Virus record (IMG/VR): IMGVR_UViG_3300031521_000196
Location: 1 to 36,729 of that record
Source of the DNA: a virus
Direction: 5' to 3' (one strand)
DNA length: 36,729 nt
Shown: positions 15,110 to 21,764 of the stretch, one piece after another
Position numbering within the stretch: position 1 is the stretch's first letter
Layout of the letters: every line of letters begins with the position of its first letter
Translations under genes and position numbers: made by a program
The notes under the pieces: generated by a model
Seen by the model: the letters and a program-made list of their open reading frames with translations, nothing else
Database searches by the model: none
What the model was told of the DNA's origin: nothing

Positions 15110-15620
15110 AACTCTGCAAATTTTTTAATTTTAAATATCTTATATCATTTTTAGAAAAAATTTCGAGGTTTGTTTGATTAATTACATAAGAAAATAATTT
15201 ATTTTTCATTAAATCATTTCTTTTTTCAACAGGTATAGATTTGATTAAATTTTCAACATCTTCTATTTCTTCTTTTGTGTTATATCTTTTAGCTATTTTA
15301 ATGCCAACTGTTTTCTTATTATATTCCAGTGCCATAAATGTACCATGTGACTTTTCACCATAAATATTTGTATAAACAATTGGTAAACAACCTTCAAATA
15401 ATTTATCAAATTCCCATGCAAAATGACAAACGAAGTCTTCAAGAACGACATCTAAAAAATCATCGCCAGTATAATCATTCAATTGTCTTTTTATAAAATC
15501 ATTCTTAAACCATTCTGATGCATCTACACCAGATTCAATTGATATAGTATCAATTGCTTTAAGTTGTTTTTCAACTTTCCAATTTATCCAATCCTTAAAA
15601 TATTTTTCAAAACTTTCCAT
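15102..15620 (-). CDS. Hypothetical protein, 172 aa, first gene of the small-gene operon
   Basis: Not recognised. I place the start at the ATG at 15620 (MESFEKYFKDWINWKVEKQL), not at an upstream in-frame ATG at 15668, because a good host-type promoter (15676-15646) would start transcription near 15639, after the upstream ATG. The protein is 172 residues, mixed alpha/beta, with a helix-rich first half and KKTVGIKIAKRYNTKEE in the middle. It heads the operon of small genes running down to about 12.6 kb. Confidence 0.7.
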   Translation of the reverse strand: MESFEKYFKDWINWKVEKQLKAIDTISIESGVDASEWFKNDFIKRQLNDYTGDDFLDVVLEDFVCHFAWEFDKLFEGCLPIVYTNIYGEKSHGTFMALEYNKKTVGIKIAKRYNTKEEIEDVENLIKSIPVEKRNDLMKNKLFSYVINQTNLEIFSKNDIRYLKLKNLQSYE

Positions 15621-15645
15621 ATGATGACTTTTAAATATTAATCGG

Positions 15646-15676
15646 CAAATATAAGGAAAAATTTTCAATTGAGCAA
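15646..15676 (-). promoter_or_regulatory. Host-type promoter of the small-gene operon
   Basis: Minus strand TTG (15676-15674), 20-base spacer, TATATTTG (15653-15646). Same spacing as the clpP promoter. It decides the start of the gene at 15102-15620 and lies right after a terminator. Confidence 0.75.
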
Positions 15677-15683
15677 ATAATTA

Positions 15684-15713
15684 ATAAAAAAAGGGTATCT
15701 AAAAGATACCCTT
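15684..15713 (-). terminator. Intrinsic terminator after the small ORF/RNA at 15716
   Basis: AAGGGTATCT / AGATACCCTT stem with a 3-base loop followed by a T-run on the minus strand. Confidence 0.85.
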
Positions 15714-15715
15714 AT

Positions 15716-15781
15716 CTAACAACCGTTAGAACAATGCGTAACTGGACGCAGAAAAAAATGAATTGCTACATATTTTCTCAT
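15716..15781 (-). CDS. 21-aa mini-ORF or small RNA between its own promoter and terminator
   Basis: A minus-strand unit of about 110 bases with a TTAATATATA element (15808-15799), an ATG 17 bases later, a 21-codon frame (starts MRKYVAIHFFLRP, contains two Cys, ends NGC) and a stop just before an intrinsic terminator. The same RNA can form a GCGT/ACGC hairpin near 15744. It could be a tiny peptide gene or a small RNA; the neat promoter-ATG spacing favours a transcript, but not necessarily translation. Confidence 0.45.
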   Translation of the reverse strand: MRKYVAIHFFLRPVTHCSNGC

Positions 15782-15798
15782 ATTATCAATTTTTATTG

Positions 15799-15820
15799 TA
15801 TATATTAAAATTAATATATA
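15799..15820. promoter_or_regulatory. Back-to-back phage-type promoter motifs
   Basis: Two copies of TTAATATATA point away from each other, separated by AA: 15808-15799 on the minus strand (toward the mini-ORF) and 15811-15820 on the plus strand (toward the gene at 15839). This symmetric arrangement at a divergent junction supports a promoter role. Confidence 0.6.
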
Positions 15821-15838
15821 TAAGAAAAAATTACTAAA

Positions 15839-16213
15839 ATGAATATTAAAAAATTTGATGATTATGAATATGTCAATGAAAACATCCTTAATGATGATGA
15901 TGATAATATAGAAAACAAATGGGAAGTAAGAATAGATGATGCAACAGAATCATTCTGGGAATATAAACATGATGCTATTGATCAGATACTTGAAATATTA
16001 GACACAGAAGGTGACGAAAATGGTTTAGATGGCTATAAAGATGATGATATTGATTATGAAATGTCAAAAAGCGAAATCGCTGACATTTTAGATGTTATGG
16101 ACGAAGATGAGTTTTATGATAAACTTGATGAGCTTAAAGAGTTTGTTGGATATGAAAAAGACATCAAATTAGTCAACATTGCTGATGAAGATGAATTAGA
16201 ATTTCTTGATTAA
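15839..16213 (+). CDS. Highly acidic protein with a capsid-targeting-like N-terminus, 124 aa
   Basis: 124 residues, extremely acidic (many Asp/Glu runs). It begins MNIKKFDDYEYVNENIL, a variant of the MKxxKxFExF start found in five other proteins here. No known domain; it could be largely disordered apart from helices around residues 75-105 (MSKSEIADILDVMDEDEFYDKL). A phage-type promoter lies 18 bases upstream. If the N-terminus is a capsid-targeting signal, this would be an acidic internal head protein. Its stop overlaps the stop of the convergent gene. Confidence 0.7.
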   Translation: MNIKKFDDYEYVNENILNDDDDNIENKWEVRIDDATESFWEYKHDAIDQILEILDTEGDENGLDGYKDDDIDYEMSKSEIADILDVMDEDEFYDKLDELKEFVGYEKDIKLVNIADEDELEFLD

Positions 16214-16923
16214 AAATCTAAACTAAATAAACTTAAATCATATTTAATTGGATCTTGTGAATCTATAACTTTTAAATGATTGGTAATCTCTACAACAGAT
16301 TTCCAATCATTTTGATTTCTAGTCGTCAATTTTAATTCTCTAGATATATTACCAACATGAACATCTAATGGTATAAACAAATTAGATTTTTTAATATTTT
16401 TCCAAATACCAAAATCTACATTATCATCTCTCACCATCCATCTAAGGAATAGGTTTAACCTCTTCCCAGCAGAACCTTTTTGAATATTTGATATATGCCT
16501 CTCTGAACGTTTTTCATGACTCAAATCAAAAAATATTTTCCAAAAATCAATTAAACTTTGTTCGACATCATTAGAAAATAATTTTTCTAATCCACCATTA
16601 TCATATATTCGTTTTAGAGAAGTTAAATAGAATATAAAATCAACATCGTTTATTGTTCTATGAACAAAACCTTTCATAGAAGAATAATCACCTTTCATCA
16701 AATATTCATATGGTTGATTACTCATTCTGTGAATAAAATCGTCACATTTTTTAATAATAATTTCTCTTTTTCCAAATGCTAATATTGAGGTGAGAAATGC
16801 AGAAATCTCGATATCTTCTTTTCTAGTAAATCTATGTGGAATTTGAATAGGATCCTTTAATATAAAATCAATATTATTATTTTGATAATAAGCATCATCT
16901 AATTTATTTTTCAGTGCAATCAT
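16210..16923 (-). CDS. TIGR02757 (DUF2400) family protein
   Basis: 237 residues that fit the TIGR02757 family known mostly from Bacteroidetes chromosomes. Hallmarks seen: the opening IPHRFTRKEDIEISAFLTSILAFGKREIIIKK, then KGSAGKRLNLFLRWMVRDDNVDFGIWK, then FIPLDVHVGNISRELKL and the ending DPIKYDLSLFSLDF. The helical layout has been compared with HhH-GPD DNA glycosylases, so a DNA-binding or repair role is possible but not established. Length is close to the family. Its ATG lies inside the end of the upstream gene, so it is co-expressed with two unknown proteins. Likely captured from a host. Confidence 0.85.
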   Translation of the reverse strand: MIALKNKLDDAYYQNNNIDFILKDPIQIPHRFTRKEDIEISAFLTSILAFGKREIIIKKCDDFIHRMSNQPYEYLMKGDYSSMKGFVHRTINDVDFIFYLTSLKRIYDNGGLEKLFSNDVEQSLIDFWKIFFDLSHEKRSERHISNIQKGSAGKRLNLFLRWMVRDDNVDFGIWKNIKKSNLFIPLDVHVGNISRELKLTTRNQNDWKSVVEITNHLKVIDSQDPIKYDLSLFSLDF

Positions 16924-17368
16924 TTATATTTTCAATTTTAATTCTTCTTATAAATTTATTATATTCCATATCACTAGCGGCAGTATAAATGCCATCATAT
17001 TTAAATATCACTTTTAAATCTTTGATATCATTAGATTTACTCCAATCAAAATCTAAAAAATTTAAAATTTTAACAAATCTAAAATTATTCAAAAAAGTTG
17101 AATATATTCTACTACCATTTTTACTAAAATACCTTATTTCTAGATATTTTATAATTTCGTTATTACTTATCATTTTTTTAATAATATCATAGGGTATAAT
17201 TTCTGTTTCAAATACATTAAAATTAAATGTCATAATATTTTTTTCGATAGAACGACAATTATTAGACATTTTTAAATTGTCAAATAGAACCTCAACTGCC
17301 GATTGTTGAACAGCATCCTGATAATAATTGCTATAATTATAATGTGACGTGAAATGTGGTAGTGACAT
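16904..17368 (-). CDS. Hypothetical protein, 154 aa
   Basis: Not recognised. The start is the ATG at 17368, three bases after the upstream gene's stop; an upstream in-frame TTG is less likely. The protein (starts MSLPHFTSHYNYSNYYQDAV) is mixed alpha/beta with strand-rich segments (MTFNFNVFETEIIPYDII) and a basic C-terminal part (FIRRIKIENIND). It overlaps the TIGR02757 gene by 20 bases. Confidence 0.65.
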   Translation of the reverse strand: MSLPHFTSHYNYSNYYQDAVQQSAVEVLFDNLKMSNNCRSIEKNIMTFNFNVFETEIIPYDIIKKMISNNEIIKYLEIRYFSKNGSRIYSTFLNNFRFVKILNFLDFDWSKSNDIKDLKVIFKYDGIYTAASDMEYNKFIRRIKIENINDCTEK

Positions 17369-17370
17369 AA

Positions 17371-17688
17371 TTAATCCCAATTAAAATCATTTTCAACGAC
17401 AAACTTTATATCGATACTCTGAACACCACTCATTTTTTTATATTTTGGTAAATTGTAAATATTTGCGATATGTTCTAATTTTTCTTTTCTGACATTTTTA
17501 ATATCGGAATTTAAAATGGATTGAACCTTTTGTTTCATCTCTTCTATAACCTGAGGAGTTTCAAACTCATATAAATAACCTCTAAGCATTTGTTCAATCA
17601 ATTTTTCACGTCTTCTAAATGCTGATATTGAAACAGCATCAACAGAAAAAAGATTTTTTGTACCATTACTAACATCTATTGTTATCAT
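17371..17688 (-). CDS. Hypothetical protein with RKEKLE helix, 105 aa
   Basis: Not recognised. 105 residues, mostly helical (FRRREKLIEQMLRGYLYEF; QVIEEMKQKVQSIL), with NVRKEKLEHIANIYNLPKYKK near the middle-end, similar to the charged helix that ends the small proteins at 13.7-14.7 kb. First gene of a three-gene minus operon ending with the TIGR02757 gene. A long hairpin sits in its leader. Confidence 0.65.
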   Translation of the reverse strand: MITIDVSNGTKNLFSVDAVSISAFRRREKLIEQMLRGYLYEFETPQVIEEMKQKVQSILNSDIKNVRKEKLEHIANIYNLPKYKKMSGVQSIDIKFVVENDFNWD

Positions 17689-17705
17689 AATTTAATTTTT
17701 TTTAT

Positions 17706-17746
17706 AAAGGCATTCGCTTTATTTCTAATTATCTGCGAATGCCTTA
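17706..17746. other. Long hairpin in the leader of the 17371-17688 gene
   Basis: AAGGCATTCGC / GCGAATGCCTT, 11 perfect pairs around a 17-base loop. T-rich on the plus-strand side only, where there is no upstream plus-strand gene to terminate. So it is either a terminator for an unseen plus transcript or a leader structure on the minus-strand mRNA. Confidence 0.6.
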
Positions 17747-17850
17747 TTTTTAATAATCTGGCTTTTTTGGCTTTATCTAATGTTGATTATCTAGAGTATT
17801 ATATTACTCATTTTTATATATGGTATTATTATAAAAAAGTTTTTTAAAAA

Positions 17851-17860
17851 TTAATATATA
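17851..17860 (+). promoter_or_regulatory. Phage-type promoter motif before the 17866 gene
   Basis: TTAATATATA only 5 bases before the ATG, so a transcript started here would have almost no leader. Confidence 0.5.
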
Positions 17861-17865
17861 ATATC

Positions 17866-18141
17866 ATGAAAAATGTTAAAACTTTTGAAAGCTTTTTTAA
17901 AAAAAAATATGAGCTTGGTGATTATGTTATTTTTAAAGCATATAAAAAGAATGTATTATTAAAAGGTAAAATAATATCAACATTTTCAAGAGGTGATCAA
18001 TTTCTCATTCGAACCATCGAATTTGGTGAAAATCCAGAACTAGAACTATGGACAATATCATCTAAAATTAAACGCAAATTAAACGCAAAAGAGATGGAAG
18101 AAGTGAAATTTGTAGAAGATTCAAAAAAATATAATTTATGA
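17866..18141 (+). CDS. Small protein with capsid-targeting-like N-terminus, 91 aa
   Basis: 91 residues. The start MKNVKTFESFFKKKYELGD is one of the clearest versions of the shared MKxxKxFExF peptide. The remainder (YVIFKAYKKNVLLKGKIIST and FLIRTIEFGENPELELWTI) resembles a small SH3-like barrel with a basic C-terminal helix. Its stop overlaps the ATG of the next gene (ATGA), which has the same kind of N-terminus. Function unknown; a packaged internal protein is a hypothesis. Confidence 0.7.
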   Translation: MKNVKTFESFFKKKYELGDYVIFKAYKKNVLLKGKIISTFSRGDQFLIRTIEFGENPELELWTISSKIKRKLNAKEMEEVKFVEDSKKYNL

Positions 18142-18770
18142 AACATTTAAACTTATTTGAAAACATTATTATAGATGATATGGAAGTAATCGCAACTAAC
18201 AAATCTTACTATAGTTGGGAATATGATAGTCATACGACAACTGCACAAATTTTATTAGATAGAAAAGATGATTCATTATATCTTAAAATTAGAACCGTTC
18301 ATAACAAAAGTGGATTAGGTGCGGGATCATATCCTAAGGACTTAGAATTTGTAAAAATTGGCACAACACAAAAAGCAGATTTACAATTAGTTAAAAAACT
18401 ATTAGTTAAACATAAACAATCACATAAGAACTTTTCTAATCATTGGGAAGACGAAGAAGGAAATAAGATGTTATTATCTGAAGTTATAGCAGAATATAAG
18501 CCAGCAAAGGAAATTTTACCAAAAAAAGAATTAAAGCATATTCAATCAATATCAAATTTTGATATGCCAAAAAAATCAGAAATTGAAATTGTAAAATATT
18601 CAGACCGCTCTTATGCAATTTTTGGTGACGAAACTAGAAAGATAAAAGATAAACTAATAGAATTAGGATGCAAATATAATCGTTTTCTTACTGATCCTAA
18701 ATCTGGCGAAAAACGACCAGGCTGGATATGCTCTATCAGTAAAATAGATTTGGTTAAAAAATTATTATAA
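18138..18770 (+). CDS. Protein with capsid-targeting-like N-terminus and a phage 'GDxTRxIKDKLxELG' domain, 210 aa
   Basis: 210 residues. N-terminus MKHLNLFENIIIDDMEV fits the shared peptide. The C-terminal 70 residues (KYSDRSYAIFGDETRKIKDKL, then LGCKYNRFL and RPGWICSISKIDLVKKLL) match a short domain that I know from viral and phage proteins, often next to topoisomerase or nucleic-acid enzymes ('...IFGDTKxxKDxLKxLGGKFNxxL...GWIFS...'). Its function there is unclear. The middle has a long helix with YKPAKEILPKKELKHI. Translationally coupled to the 17866 gene; convergent with and overlapping the epimerase gene by 6 bases. Confidence 0.7.
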   Translation: MKHLNLFENIIIDDMEVIATNKSYYSWEYDSHTTTAQILLDRKDDSLYLKIRTVHNKSGLGAGSYPKDLEFVKIGTTQKADLQLVKKLLVKHKQSHKNFSNHWEDEEGNKMLLSEVIAEYKPAKEILPKKELKHIQSISNFDMPKKSEIEIVKYSDRSYAIFGDETRKIKDKLIELGCKYNRFLTDPKSGEKRPGWICSISKIDLVKKLL

Positions 18771-19613
18771 AGATTGAATATATTCGTTTAATCTATCTTT
18801 TGGAGTCCAACCTAATCTTACTATTGCATCATCGTTCATTCTAATTGATTTACGATAATTACCATTTTGATCAGATAAATAGTTTTTACTTACATCAAAT
18901 CTTTTAATAAACATATCACAAACTTCATTAATAGAATAGTCATGACCTGTTCCTAATTCCCAAGCATCTTCATGCTTTTCTGTTCCAAATCCAATTTTAA
19001 TTAAACCATCTACAATATCATCCACATAAGTAAAGTCTCTTCGCTGCTCACCATCTCCGACAATACTCAAAGGTTCATCATTCTGAATCTGTTTTCTCCA
19101 AATTCCAATTAATGCTGCCCATTGTCCATCAACTAATTCATTTGGACCATATACATTATAAAATCTAGCAATCTCAAAATCACAGTTGTACACTTTCTTA
19201 TACATTTTCAAAATATCTTCACCAATTTTCTTATATGTTGCATAAGGTGATAATGTAGAATCACACCATTTAGATGACGATCCAGCATAAACAACTTTTA
19301 TATTATTTAACCTTGACCATTCTGCCACACATTGCGTACCAGAACTATTTACTCTAAAAGTTTCATGTGGGTCATTAAATGATGGTTGTATTCTACTTAA
19401 AGATGCAAGATGATAACATAATTCAAAATTGTCTCCTCTCCAATATTGCAACTGTTCAATATCACCATAGCAATACTTACAGCCTTCAATTTCATATTCC
19501 TCTAAGCCAGTTGACAAATCATCCAATGATACAACTTCATGTTTATCTTCTATTAATTTTTTAATTAAATTTGAACCTATAAATCCATTTCCTCCAGTAA
19601 CTAAAACTTTCAT
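18765..19613 (-). CDS. NAD-dependent epimerase/dehydratase (extended SDR)
   Basis: 282 residues, an extended short-chain dehydrogenase of the nucleotide-sugar epimerase/dehydratase kind. The N-terminal Rossmann motif is VTGGNGFIGSNLI, followed by VSLDDLSTG (the NAD-selecting Asp), the AGSSSKW strand, and the catalytic SPYATYKKIGE with the YxxxK pair. A later motif FYNVYGP and the DFTYVDDIVDGLI segment are typical. Likely acts on a UDP- or GDP-sugar; exact substrate unknown. In phages such enzymes may modify host surface sugars or virion glycans. Slightly shorter than the usual 310-340 residues. Confidence 0.9.
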   Translation of the reverse strand: MKVLVTGGNGFIGSNLIKKLIEDKHEVVSLDDLSTGLEEYEIEGCKYCYGDIEQLQYWRGDNFELCYHLASLSRIQPSFNDPHETFRVNSSGTQCVAEWSRLNNIKVVYAGSSSKWCDSTLSPYATYKKIGEDILKMYKKVYNCDFEIARFYNVYGPNELVDGQWAALIGIWRKQIQNDEPLSIVGDGEQRRDFTYVDDIVDGLIKIGFGTEKHEDAWELGTGHDYSINEVCDMFIKRFDVSKNYLSDQNGNYRKSIRMNDDAIVRLGWTPKDRLNEYIQSL

Positions 19614-19683
19614 TGTAACTAATTATTTTTTATTATATATAATATTATATGCGTTCTATCAATTGTAGTTGACTCATATTTTT

Positions 19684-19720
19684 AAAAAAAAGAACCGATT
19701 TTAAATCGGTTCTTTTTTTT
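19684..19720. terminator. Intrinsic terminator after the T9SS-cargo gene
   Basis: AAAAAAGAACCGATTT / AAATCGGTTCTTTTTT stem with a one-base gap at the centre and a T-run on each outward side; serves the minus gene ending at 19737. Confidence 0.85.
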
Positions 19721-19736
19721 CATAGCTTTTAAAATA

Positions 19737-20525
19737 TTACATCTCAAATTTTCTAACTAAATCGCCAGATTTTACAATATAAATTCCGTGTTTTAATTCA
19801 CTCAAATCAACAGAGCAATTATTCAATATCGCACGTTTAACTAATAAGCCAGTTGTGTTGTATATTTTAATTTCATTTGTTGTAGAGTTTAAAACTTCAA
19901 GTCTATTACCAATAAGTTTCACATCTAAAGTGTAAGTAGGTGTAGATAATCCAGTGGTTTTTTCTCCAAAAAACATTTTATCCCAATACACAACAGCAGG
20001 TGTTTTATATGTTCTAAATTGAAAACTGAATGAATTATATCCTGTTGCTGGTGCTGTAACTTCGCAAGTATAATCTTTCCATACTCCTTTCACATCAGGA
20101 AAATATGCAGAACCACCACCAGGTCCCATAAGTAATACCGAATCTGCATGTGATAAAGCAGCATAAGTTGTTGTAGTACCAACATTACACCAATCAGACC
20201 ATATTCTTGCATCAGTACCATCACCTGTTTCAATATAGTAGCTCATTTTAACTGTATAAGTCTTACCTGCTGTAATTGGCACTATTTGTGAAACGATATA
20301 AGTTCCACCAGCTGTTGCCGCTGCAGTGACTTTAAAAGATTTCGCACCATCATTAAATATTGAAGTGCTTTCAGTTGCTGTTGCAAATGTTGCTGTACCT
20401 AGAGTCCAACCATCGGGTGCACCTGCTGTCCAAGTTTCAAAACCAGGATTTACAAGTAAATTTGTTTGTGCATTAACGAAGAATACACTTAAGATAAAAA
20501 AAAGAGAAAGTAAAAGTTTTTTCAT
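19737..20525 (-). CDS. Secreted protein with a type IX secretion (T9SS) C-terminal sorting domain
   Basis: 262 residues. Residues 1-19 are a Sec signal peptide (MKKLLLSLFFILSVFFVNAQ, cut after VNA). The middle is a beta-rich domain starting NLLVNPGFETWTAGAPDGW, as in carbohydrate-binding-type domains of Flavobacteria. The last 65 residues (EIKIYNTTGLLVKRAI, then VDLSELKHGIYIVKSGDLVRKFEM) match the type A sorting domain that sends proteins out through the T9SS of Bacteroidetes. It is richer in G+C than its neighbours (25 of 60 bases at 20101-20160), consistent with recent capture from a host. The product would be exported to the host surface or medium. Confidence 0.88.
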   Translation of the reverse strand: MKKLLLSLFFILSVFFVNAQTNLLVNPGFETWTAGAPDGWTLGTATFATATESTSIFNDGAKSFKVTAAATAGGTYIVSQIVPITAGKTYTVKMSYYIETGDGTDARIWSDWCNVGTTTTYAALSHADSVLLMGPGGGSAYFPDVKGVWKDYTCEVTAPATGYNSFSFQFRTYKTPAVVYWDKMFFGEKTTGLSTPTYTLDVKLIGNRLEVLNSTTNEIKIYNTTGLLVKRAILNNCSVDLSELKHGIYIVKSGDLVRKFEM

Positions 20526-20542
20526 AATTGATTGATTTTTTT

Positions 20543-20797
20543 TTAAATTGATTGTTTTTGTTTATTTTTATTTTTAAATATTTTATATGCGTCAACATAG
20601 TGATAAACTAATTCAGAATTCTCATAATCTGAAGGTTCAACAATTTTTTTCACTTCATTCAAAGCTTCATCATATTTATTATACTTATCATTGTTAAGTT
20701 TAATCCACATGCTTAATCCAAAAATTAATGTTTTTTGATATTGAATCATATAATATTTATTTTTATTCTTAATTTCTAAAATTCTAAAATGTCTCAT
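20543..20797 (-). CDS. Small hypothetical protein, 84 aa
   Basis: Not recognised. 84 residues, basic, with strand-like start (MRHFRILEIKNKNKYYMIQYQ), then helices (EALNEVKKIVEPSDYENSELVYHYVDAYKIF). No signal peptide. Located just upstream of the T9SS-cargo gene (17 bases from its ATG), so possibly in the same transcript. Confidence 0.6.
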   Translation of the reverse strand: MRHFRILEIKNKNKYYMIQYQKTLIFGLSMWIKLNNDKYNKYDEALNEVKKIVEPSDYENSELVYHYVDAYKIFKNKNKQKQSI

Positions 20798-20912
20798 AAT
20801 ATTTGCGTAGTTTTATATTTTATACTGAAAATAATATAGTAAGTTTAATTTAAACCGTTAAAAAATCATAAAAAGATACATTTACATTTTAAATATAAAC
20901 TTATATCAAAAT

Positions 20913-20922
20913 TTAATATATA
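20913..20922 (+). promoter_or_regulatory. Phage-type promoter motif before the YkuK-like gene
   Basis: TTAATATATA, 27 bases before the ATG at 20950. Confidence 0.5.
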
Positions 20923-20949
20923 TCAAAATAATTATAAATAACAAATATT

Positions 20950-21501
20950 ATGGAAAACTTAAAATGGCAAAAATTTAATGGTGAAAAAATTCAGAATATA
21001 AATGAATATGTTTTGGATTATGTAAAAAATGTAGATAGAAATGCGAAAATTATCGTTGGTTGCGATTCCGATACACATTCCCGCAAAACTAGTTATGCTG
21101 TCACCGTTGTTTTTTATAATGATAAAAAAAGAAATGGTGCTCACGTTGTTTATGCTAAATATGCTGTACCTAAGGTTAAAGATCTGATAACAAAATTATG
21201 GGATGAAGCTGTTGTTGCACATAGTGTTGCTGAATCATTAGATAACTCATTGATAGGTAACTATTATTATAAATTTGATAGAAATTATTATGATAATTCT
21301 GTTCCTGAAAAATTAGTTGAAATTCATGTAGATTTAAATTCAACAAAATCTACTAGAAATGGTGCTAGAATGTCTAATAATAAATCTAATAAGATTTATA
21401 ATGATGTAATGGGTTGGTTATGTGGTGAAAGATATAAAGTTATGGGTAAACCCGCCAGCTTTGCCGCAAGTTCGTGTTCGGATAGAATGTGTAGAAAGTA
21501 A
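20950..21501 (+). CDS. YkuK/DUF458-family RNase H-like protein
   Basis: 183 residues that fit the DUF458 (YkuK) family, thought to have an RNase H-like fold. Seen: IIVGCDSDTHSRKTSYAVTVVF (first strand with Asp 39 and 41 in the place of the RNase H catalytic Asp), a middle helix (ITKLWDEAVVAHSVAESL), a second acidic strand (VEIHVDLN) and the end KPASFAASSCSDRMCRK, similar to the usual KPxSxAAS...AD ending. A nuclease activity is plausible but not shown for the family. Its plus-strand promoter motif is 27 bases upstream. N-terminus MENLKWQKFNGEKI is a weak variant of the shared peptide. Confidence 0.8.
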   Translation: MENLKWQKFNGEKIQNINEYVLDYVKNVDRNAKIIVGCDSDTHSRKTSYAVTVVFYNDKKRNGAHVVYAKYAVPKVKDLITKLWDEAVVAHSVAESLDNSLIGNYYYKFDRNYYDNSVPEKLVEIHVDLNSTKSTRNGARMSNNKSNKIYNDVMGWLCGERYKVMGKPASFAASSCSDRMCRK

Positions 21502-21526
21502 AAATGCTAAAAATCATAATATAATA

Positions 21527-21536
21527 TTAATATATA
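21527..21536 (+). promoter_or_regulatory. Phage-type promoter motif upstream of a terminator and the RNA element
   Basis: TTAATATATA not followed by any normal gene; a transcript from here would reach the hairpin at 21575-21619 after about 40 bases. A 20-codon frame (ATG 21548) runs through that hairpin. Confidence 0.45.
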
Positions 21537-21574
21537 GTATTGTGATTATGATTAAACGAGTTGAACATATTATA

Positions 21575-21619
21575 AAAAATAACCTAATAGGCTTTTTTGA
21601 AGCTTATTAGGTTATTTTT
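21575..21619. terminator. Strong hairpin/terminator left of the RNA element
   Basis: An 18-pair stem (core AACCTAATA / TATTAGGTT, one G-U pair) with a 9-base loop, flanked by A-runs on the left and T-runs on the right, so it can terminate in either direction. Confidence 0.85.
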
Positions 21620-21621
21620 AT

Positions 21622-21692
21622 TTAACAGCAGGGGATTCAGGTTAAAGTCCTGGCGGAAAATAATCTGGTGTGTGGAAGCTATCTCCTGTTAA
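21622..21692. ncRNA. Candidate structured RNA (71 nt)
   Basis: A 71-base island with 31 G/C, well above the surroundings, bounded by two terminators. On the plus strand TTAAC pairs with GTTAA, and AGGGGAT with ATCTCCT (one G-U), giving a closing helix with a 3-base bulge. Inside is a 5-pair, 7-base-loop arm (TCAGG-TTAAAGT-CCTGG), like a tRNA T-arm, and an unpaired G-rich tail (TCTGGTGTGTGGAAGC). The strand cannot be decided: each has an intrinsic terminator downstream. It does not fold as a tRNA, nor match riboswitch or ribozyme consensus I can recall. Confidence 0.55.
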
Positions 21693-21700
21693 TTTTTATT

Positions 21701-21736
21701 AAAATCCGATGTATTTAATTATATATCGGATTTTTA
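21701..21736. terminator. Hairpin/terminator right of the RNA element
   Basis: AAAATCCGAT / ATCGGATTTT stem with a 14-base A/T loop, T-run on the plus side. Ends just before the promoter motif of the nuclease-like gene. Confidence 0.8.
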
Positions 21737-21748
21737 TATATACATTTG
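21733..21748 (+). promoter_or_regulatory. Promoter motifs before the nuclease-like gene
   Basis: TTTATATATA (21733-21742) overlaps a host-type -7 element TACATTTG (21741-21748); the ATG is at 21765. No TTG at the host -33 distance. Confidence 0.5.
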
Positions 21749-21764
21749 CAAAATAATTATTAGT

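Noticed and set aside
15621-15668. Longer start (ATG at 15668) for the 172-residue protein
   Set aside because: A host-type promoter with ideal spacing would begin transcription downstream of that ATG, so the ATG at 15620 is preferred.
17369-17380. TTG start for the 154-residue protein
   Set aside because: An ATG a few codons later immediately follows the upstream gene's stop, as expected for coupling.
21548-21610. 20-codon frame running through the terminator hairpin
   Set aside because: The frame is short, passes through a strong hairpin and shows no composition of a leader peptide; probably incidental.
21622-21692. tRNA gene
   Set aside because: The length (71) and a 7-base complementary end (TTAACAG/CTGTTAA) look like a tRNA, and there is a T-arm-like hairpin, but that arm is in the 5' half, no anticodon arm forms, and no D-arm pairing fits on either strand.
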